The notes beneath the pieces were generated by a model. The model did no database searches. It had not been told where the DNA came from and saw only the letters and a list, made by a program, of their open reading frames with translations. This document shows positions 56,926-64,000 of a stretch of DNA of 64,000 bases, one piece after another (positions within the stretch are counted from its first letter, which is position 1; each line of letters opens with the position of its first letter). Position numbers and translations under genes: made by a program. Source of the DNA: Centroberyx gerrardi (Eukaryota; Chordata; Actinopteri; Beryciformes; Berycidae); contig NC_136002.1 in NCBI RefSeq assembly GCF_048128805.1, positions 28,355,662-28,419,661 of the forward strand, written 5' to 3'.

Positions 56926-59900
56926 ATGTGCACCAAAATACTGCATACTGTGATGCAGGGTTTCTTCGTATTTCTTTTGCATTTCATAAAGCATGTGTCT
57001 TCGTCGGACACTAAAGGTGAGTTTATTTGAAATCTAAGTGGAATTGTAAACGTTAGCCTGTAGTAACATTGCTATGGCTAGCAGGCTAGTTAGCCGCCTT
57101 TTATTTGCTGCAGGTGAATTGAGCTTGTATCCTGTTAACCTGTTGCGTGCTGCTGTGCAAAGAATAAGATAAGCATTAGCCTAGCAAAACCATAGCAGAG
57201 CCTTTTGCATTTGCATCGTAGCTAACCCTAGTTAACTTCCTCATGTATCTCACAACAATAATATTGCATGTTACTTCCCTTCCAGTGTCAAAGAATGCCC
57301 ACAGTCCCAGTGAGGGCTACTTCATGTCGGTATGGCACAACAGACTGTACTTGTATTCAGCCGCTGCACTTGTCTTTGGGATCTGGTTCTCTGTGAAGAT
57401 GGCATTTAAGAAGGTAATCTGTCACTTGCTGATGTGTGGGCTCCACTTATTGCCTGGTGTATTTGTTAGGCTTTATGTGATATTGTGTATATTGCACTGT
57501 TAATCTTTTCAGAGGTGCTGAGTTTTGACACTGGCCACTGGTATGGAGTTGCAGTTTCTGAAAGCATTAAATACTCTTCACGTTTCCAAATATTGGAGAC
57601 CAACTGTGTCCTTCCATGAGAAGACAGCTGTGTGTGTGTGTGAGAAGACATGCCAGGTCTTATGTCCTTTCATGAATTGTCTTCTTCTGTTTGCTTTTTT
57701 AGAAAAGCTTCTCCAACCAAGTTGGCCCGTGGCTCTACAAAGCTGTGAAGGAGAATGGCCACTCTGTGGAGAGAGACACTGTGGTTCATGTCTCAGGAGT
57801 TAAAATCTTCTACGGCTCACAGACTGGAACAGCAAAAGTATGGATTTTGTTCTCTGAAAACATAAACATGCTCAGGATGATATGGTGATTCTATGATATG
57901 ATGTTACATACAGTAACACAAACTAAAAGTGAGCCTGCATTTATGAAGCTTTTAAGAATAGTAGTATTGATCTGGGGTTACTACCCATGTTGCATGACCT
58001 TATAGACTTCACTGCGACTTAACATGTCACTACATACTTACTTTTGGCTGTTTGTATGGAAATTTAGTAGCTCAGGGCTTGTCAGCAGAAAAGAAACTCC
58101 CACACCAGACTGTAAAAAACACTCAGGTTTATACACACAATCAAAAGAGATAAATAAGCTGTTAAAGGAAGCAATAAGCTGTAAAATGTAAGATTGAATT
58201 TATGATTGATTTGTTCAAGGCTAGATAGATTAGCGGCTGATAAACAGTGAATTGTAAAGATATTCTAAGATGTCTTATAAGAACTAACTGTGATTCTCAC
58301 CTTGACTTGTCCAGGGCTTTGCAAAAGAGCTGTCAGAGGAGGTGAAGGCTTTGGACATACCAGCCGAAGTGATTGACATGCAAGACTATGATCCAGATGA
58401 CCAACTGGCTGATGAGGTAGGCCAAGTCATGGGAGCCAAATAACGATTTGGAGTAAAATGACGATTTGCATTTTGACAAAATTTTGCAGCAGTTACAACT
58501 CTTATGTGGCAGTTAGTCCAAATTAAGCTTAGGGGTTTAATATTTTATTTAACTAGATTCCTCTCCTATTTGAATTTTATACAGTTACTGCCACATGCAG
58601 TTCTAAATTTTTTTTCAGTTTGGTAAAGTAGAGCTCCATGCATAGAACTGACTTTTGAGTAATTACACAAATACGACATCACAGGAATATTTTGTTAAAT
58701 CTGTCGTCAGCGGCTCTAACTCTTGCTCTCCTTACTTTTGGTTGCTTGTAATGTTGGTGACACAGCTTATTCTGCTGTTGCACTCATTGTAACTTACTTT
58801 TTAATAGCATCAGCTAAATGCCAAAAATGTAAGATGAGGACACAGCAAACTTAGCCAGTCTACTCTCTGTACAGACTGCACTTTGTGGCTGGTTAGTAAT
58901 CCAGGAAGTCAAGCCTCGACTGCACTCACAGTAAGTCGCTCTGGAGTGTCAGCTAAATGTCTGAAATGTAAATGTAAGTACACAACAACAGGCAACGTGA
59001 TTTAACGGGGAAGGTAATCCTCAGGAAATGCTTTATTAGAATAAAGTTAATCAGAGTGGAATAAATCACGACTGACATTCACTGAAAGCTTACCAACAAA
59101 ACAGCCAAGTAACAAACCACAAGCAGCCTCAGGTTCTTCTGACACTGTTACGCTCCAGTCCAACTTTTCCACTTCATTGTCCAGTGATTCAGTTCCTCAA
59201 ATAGCTGGCACAGAGGACAGACGCGCTAAACAAATCCCGCTCAACTGAGGAAAGATTGATTATTTTCATCAACGTTGCAGTGCATTGAGAAATGAATAGG
59301 AGATTGGCTGGCCGGTACACAGCAGGAGAGGAAATTGCTATTTATTCAATAGGATAGCGATACAGTTTTTGGTGATGAAAAATCTCGCCAAGAGAAATGA
59401 CCACAGGCAGCAGCCGGCCCCTAGATTCAGTTGTAGACGCTCAGTGCATTGACTCCCACTGGCCAGCCATCAGTCAAGAAGACACTCTCTCCTGAGCAGC
59501 GCAGACCCAGCTAGACATGAGGCATGATAACCGCCTCGGTCCGGCAGTTTCCTGTTCATTTACAAGGGGCCAAGGAGAGGATGTGTGCTTCATATTTCAC
59601 TTTAGTAGTCCCTTTGTAGCTACTCTGAGAGTGATTTATTTTCGCCTGTGTGCCGGTGAATTGGTTTTCTATTAGTCTGCTGTCTTTTGTTTTGAAATAT
59701 CAGCCTTAGAAATAGACTCGTATATTTGATTGTATGTAAACATATATCATGATTTTAGTTTTCACAAATAATAATTGTTGAAAATTTTTTCAGTAGTTAA
59801 ACATGATCAAGATGTTGTTATAAGATCCCAAAAGTGCATTTAAATTTTTTTTTCCTCACTTCAGAACCATTAATTAATTCGATTATTGTGATTAATAATC

Positions 59901-61892
59901 TTGTTCACAATATCTATCAAAATGATCGAGGTCATTTCACCTATAATCATGCAGTCCATCTTACAGATCATTATTCTCCCTCATTCTTTGCTGAAATGCC
60001 CTAATGCATTGTTTCACTAATTCCTCTTGTCCGTTTTGATCGTTTCTCTGCACAGTGCACCAACAAGTCGGTCTGCGTGTTTCTCTTGGCCACCTACACT
60101 GACGGACGGCCCACGGAGAACGCTGAGTGGTTCTGTAAGTGGCTGGAGGAGGCGTCCACCGACTTCAGATATGGGAAGACTTACCTCAAAGGCCTGCGAT
60201 ACGCCGTGTTTGGTCTGGGCAACTCTGTCTATGTTGGCCACTATAATACGGTGAGAAAGCTTTCCATCTTGAAATCCATCAGTGTTTTTGCTGATCTGAT
60301 AATCCTCTTCAAACCTTAGTCTGCAGTGTTTTTGACGTTATCAGTTATGGGCATCTATATACACAAAGAAGGATAAGAATTCAAAGGGGTAATCTCTTAA
60401 GTAATCGCTGAGCTTTATTGACCCCTATTGGTGACTAGTAGGAATTGCAACAACATTGATAGAACTTAAATCCTCCTACACAAGTCTCTGGCAGTTAGAT
60501 GGCTAATTTTCATCTGTAGCCCCTGGCCAGCTGTTAAAAATGACTACCTAGAATACAAGGCTATGGTGGCCTGTAATTGACACAAACAATAAAGTCTCAT
60601 TTTCACAATAGAGACGAGTAAGCAAGCTAATTAAAGCAGAGATCCAACAGAAACGTCTAGTGAAGAGGCAATATATCATCATGCAAAATACTGTAATAAT
60701 AATACTACTTTTTTTTTTTTTGGGCTGTTTTTTTTTGCCTTTGTAGCTGAAATGTCTTGTGACCTCGTAGCACCGTGACAGTTGAAAATGCATGGGGAGC
60801 AGGTGGGGGGAGGAGACTGGGATTGTCTTGAAATGCCAGTGGGGAGTTTTTGTTCCAAAAGGGAGTGCAGGCCAGAAAGTGAGTTTTAAAAGCCAGACAT
60901 CTCAGCTCCTGCTGAAGTAATCATTGAGTCACTGGTATCGATCAGCAACCCTATTAAACCCCCGCAGATATATTAGGATCATTTTGTGCTACGGGACAGT
61001 AAAGATCTAATTTATTACCCCCTTTAACTCAAAGTACAGGTCACTTTCCTCAGTTTACACACAACAATAAACCATTTGCAGCTTTGGATTACATTTAAAC
61101 ATTGTGTGTAGCTGTAACATTATTTCTATGCTTATGTATCGCAAGTGCAGCAAAGTGTTGAAATCCAAATAATCAAAGCATCCAAAGCTACTAGTCAGGT
61201 GACTGTAGCTCAGCAGGCGGCAGCATATTCCAGTTCCAGACTGGACTTCAAATCCACAGCTAAATTATTGTTTACCAAAACGTCAACTTGGGTGAATGAA
61301 ACAAAAGGCACTCTTCTTTGAAATTCTTTAAAAAGCCTTTATTTTCTCATCTAGGGACATTTAAATACACTTACAACACTCCAAAGTGCTTCAGTATTGG
61401 CTTCATTTTTGAACATGAATTGTTTGAAGCTCCCTGATGAAGGCCAGTGGCGAAACACTTTGCTCCATTTTTGTAACACTCTCTGTTTTTCTTCTCTTTT
61501 CTTCTTCGTTCCAACTATTACTATGAGTTCTCTGGCAGAATAAGCCAAGCACTTAACCCCATTCAGTCTTATTTAACCCCGCTTCTTTTTTTTTCCCTCT
61601 CCAGGTGAGTAAAAACGTGGACAAGTGGCTGTGGATGCTGAGCGGCATGCGAATGCTGACCAGGGGAGAGGGCGACTGCAACGTGGTGAAGAGCCGTAAC
61701 GGCAGCGTCCAGGCAGACTTCCTGGCCTGGAAGGTGAAGTTCCTGAACCGCCTGCAGGCGCTGGCCAAGGGAGAGAAGAAGAACTGCAGCGGGAACTGTA
61801 AGACAGGAGGCGGCTCCTGTAAGAACAAGGGGAAAGACAGCCAGGGCCAGACAGACGAGGAGAAGGCAGCTCCGCAACACAACAGCTCTGAG
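56926..61892 (+). CDS. tyw1: Tyw1, tRNA-wybutosine synthesis protein (5' part, runs out of the window)
   Basis: Six coding exons: about 56926-57016, 57286-57413, 57703-57837, 58315-58416, 60056-60250, 61605-61892, all with GT-AG splices and phases that join cleanly. The protein has one or two hydrophobic N-terminal segments (LYLYSAAALVFGIWFSVKMA is the better), then the flavodoxin-like domain with its FMN-binding phosphate loop IFYGSQTGTAKGFAKEL and LLATYTDGRPTENAEWF and VFGLGNSVYVGHYN, then a basic linker (ENAEWF to KKNCSGNC). The radical-SAM [4Fe-4S] domain that closes the tricyclic base of wyosine on tRNA-Phe G37 lies beyond the window. The start is uncertain: ATGs exist at 56752, 56926 and 57324. 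The ZNF143-like motif at 56816 favours 56926; human TYW1 aligns from about the 57324 region. Confidence 0.93.
58417..60055 (+). other. Tyw1 intron 4
   Basis: A 1.6-kb intron with GT at 58417 and AG at 60055. Sequence is AT-rich with short repeats (agcatcagctaaatgcc, gtcagctaaatgtc) shared with other places in the window. No nested gene seen. Confidence 0.75.
60251..61604 (+). other. Tyw1 intron 5
   Basis: A 1.35-kb intron. It has a weak tRNA-like piece near 61205-61260 (tgtagctcagcaggc, then acttcaaatcc) that may be SINE-derived, and a gatgaaggccagtggcgaaac phrase near 61436 seen in fish retroelement tails. No gene. Confidence 0.6.
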
Positions 61893-61925
61893 GTAATGGA
61901 GGAACAACAATGCATTTAGCTCTGT

Positions 61926-62095
61926 ATTGTGTTAGCACGGCACACTGTGAACGCTGGACGACACGGGTTCAAGCCCCTGTATCTGCCCTGCTGAAGTGTC
62001 TTTGAGCAAAACACTGAATCCCTACCAGCTCCTGGAACGCTATTCTGTAGCTGACCCTGACCCCCAAAAATGTCCCTACAGGGATCAATGAAGAG
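61926..62095 (+). mobile_element. tRNA-derived SINE fragment
   Basis: Starts in a tRNA-like box B (gggttcaagccc), followed by the body phrase gaagtgtctttgagcaaaac and a ctgtagctgaccctgacc tail region. The box A half is diverged. Confidence 0.6.
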
Positions 62096-62476
62096 TGATG
62101 ATGATGATTTCTATTATTGTTGTTATTTCATTGGACGGAGAACTATTGATAGAGCCGTGTCCGTCAGTCCATCCGTCAAACATGATATCTCAGGTTTTGA
62201 CCAAACTTGGAAGAATGATGCATTTTGGCACTATTCTGGCATCATATGTAAAAAAAAATACACCAATTGACCTGATGGAGACACTATAATTAAAGGTCAG
62301 AATTTCAAACTTAGAAACTGTTAAAACACTCTGATTGCTGATTGGCCTGCATCATTCATGGTGGGCGACATGTTTCTCTTGTTATTATGCTGGCATTCTA
62401 CTGTATAAAGCCCACTTTTGTAAAGCCCTTACATACCCAGTTCAGTCTGGAGACATTCACTTTGCAGACAATGCTA

Positions 62477-62501
62477 GTGTGTGTGTGTGTGTGTGTGTGT
62501 T
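62477..62501. repeat. (GT)n microsatellite
   Basis: GT array within tyw1 intron 6. Confidence 0.95.
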
Positions 62502-62519
62502 TGTCTTTCTATCTGTATT

Positions 62520-62645
62520 AGCCTTGTGATAGACTGGCGACTTGTCCATGGTGTTTCCCTGCCTCCTGCCCAATGCATGCTGGGATAGGCCACAGCCCCC
62601 CGTGACCCTGAATAGGAATAAGCGGATGAATGAAAGAATGAAGAA
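62520..62645 (+). mobile_element. Fish LINE-like 3' tail
   Basis: The phrase gtgatagactggcgacttgtc, then gggataggccacagcccccc, gtgaccctgaataggaataa and gcggatgaatgaaagaatga is the form of a widespread fish retroelement 3' end, finishing in tandem gaatgaaa units. Confidence 0.6.
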
Positions 62646-64000
62646 AGAAAAAGAGAGAGAGTGTAGTTGGTGTCTGTAATTAGGAGGGTGCCCTCTGGCT
62701 TGTGATGATGCCTTTCAACATCATATGGACGCTTCAGATATCAAAGCAGCTCTTATCACACTACTCAGGGAAGTGGACCGGCTGTGAGAACAACCTCGTG
62801 TTGCGCTCTAACAACGTGATTAAAATCAGATAAGCGCTCTAAATGTCTCAGAAAGACGAGCGCTACTCTCAGTTTATCATGTCCTGATTTAGTAGCACTG
62901 ATGTCCTGCATTGTTAGGGATGGGGTTGTGTTATAAAATGTTCACGACTTTTATGAAATTTCTCATTTCCGTCAACACCAGGATGTTTTTGCAGCACGTC
63001 AAAATATCACGTTTTTGTTTTTCTCTTGTCATTCACTGAAATTATTATTATTATTATATACTATATATATATTATTATACACTTTTCACACGGAGGCAAG
63101 TACATCCACACACACACTAAGTAACTGCTTTTATACACATCACATCACACCACACACAGATGACCAGCTGTCATGGCAGCGGGCGTCTCTGAGCCGACTC
63201 GGGGCCGAGAGTTTTCCCCCTCTGTCTGCAGCGCTCGCTGCACGCAGCAGGGGTGACATTCAACCGGAACCGAGAGTAGTGGAGAACTGTGGCGAGGGGA
63301 CCATCATCGAGATTTATCTACCTACCACTCATCCATTTAATCTCGCCGCCGCACATGTGGGCGAAATCGTCTAGATAGGGCACGCGCTGTGATAAAATCC
63401 TCTGAAGCGCCATAAATATGCATATGCTTTTCTTATTTAATCAGACAGCCTAAGAGAAGATAATGACGTGCAGTAAATGCGTTCCATATGGGCCCCCCTG
63501 CTTAATCATGGACAAATTTTAGATGGGTCATGGGTGTACGCATATGCGAATCTGGAATAGGCTTTACTCCACTTTGGAGGAGACTTCTGGAAGTGAAAAG
63601 ACACTTTATTATCATATTACACCCGCCATTATCTTGTTTTTTTTTTCCCGTCCTCATCAATATTCTACACCACCTGCTGTCATTTACAGTTTCCACTATG
63701 CTGTCTTCCCTCTGAGTCTTGCTGTTTCCTTGTCCTCTCATCTTCAGTAACTTTATTTTGTTTTAACCCTCTCTTTGGGTCCTCCTCTCTCTGGGGCTGA
63801 AAGATATTGACAAAAAATCAAATTGACAGAAAATTGCATTTGCGATTTAAACTGCGATTCATATCATCACAAGTTTTTCCTGTCATAGATTTTTTTGAAC
63901 TTTAAAATTGTTTAAAGAAAAGTAATTTTGTTAAAAAAAAAAGAAACAATGTCAGTGTGCGAATGATGAAAGTTTTTCACCAATATCGTACCAAAGATTA

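Larger units (their letters stand above)
61893..64000 (+). other. Tyw1 intron 6, open at the window end
   Basis: No further tyw1 exon was found before the window ends, so the next exon lies beyond 64000. The stretch contains a SINE body at 61926-62095, a GT array at 62477-62501 and a LINE-like tail at 62520-62640. Confidence 0.65.

Noticed and set aside
61205-61260. tRNA-like tgtagctcagcaggc ... acttcaaatcc
   Set aside because: No cloverleaf can be drawn and spacing is wrong; more likely a worn SINE head than a tRNA gene.

Overview
This window is vertebrate nuclear DNA, almost certainly from a ray-finned fish. The signs are intron-poor tandem claudin genes of the claudin-3/4 type in far higher number than tetrapods carry, a spliced sbds gene with GT-AG introns, the 5' half of a spliced tyw1 gene, abundant (CA)n/(GA)n microsatellites, tRNA-derived SINEs with teleost-style tails, LINE 3' tails, and palindromic MITEs.

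Layout. From 1 to about 9.5 kb lies repeat-rich DNA with no complete gene; one possible last coding exon of an unidentified minus-strand gene is at 402-492. From 10.4 to 19.2 kb sit three single-exon claudins on the minus strand (CDS 10463-11110, 13370-14026, 18293-18961). From 19.2 to 28.3 kb is a strand-switch interval with no gene, holding a SINE with clean target-site duplications and two large fold-back elements. From 28.4 to 51.1 kb lie eight more intact single-exon claudin reading frames on the plus strand (28436, 30958, 34794, 36491, 38781, 43470, 48726 and 50417 starts), and one broken claudin (33236-33612). Sbds is on the minus strand (54077-56509, five coding exons, complete, 250 codons). 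Divergent from it, tyw1 runs on the plus strand from about 56.9 kb and leaves the window after its sixth coding exon at 61892.

How the genes relate. Claudins are four-pass tight-junction proteins that set paracellular permeability. Nine of the eleven intact copies keep the family's W-GLW-C-C signature in the first extracellular loop (with GIW or GMW in four), and eight of those nine have an ordinary core. The exceptions are the interest here. The copy at 34794 lacks most of the second extracellular loop and the C-terminal PDZ ligand. The copy at 50417 lacks the first conserved cysteine. The copy at 36491 has an ordinary core but a long proline/tyrosine-rich tail. The copy at 33236 is a clear pseudogene. 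Sbds (60S ribosome maturation) and tyw1 (wybutosine synthesis in tRNA-Phe) are transcribed head to head from a shared interval of about 400 bp that contains a ZNF143/STAF-type motif.

The same neighbours occur on human 7q11 (CLDN3/CLDN4 in 7q11.23, SBDS-TYW1 in 7q11.21), so the window looks like an ancient syntenic block in which claudins expanded in fish. I saw no tRNA or rRNA gene and no CRISPR array. Orthology of individual claudins to numbered mammalian or fish claudins was not assigned, because tandem duplication makes that unsafe without a tree.
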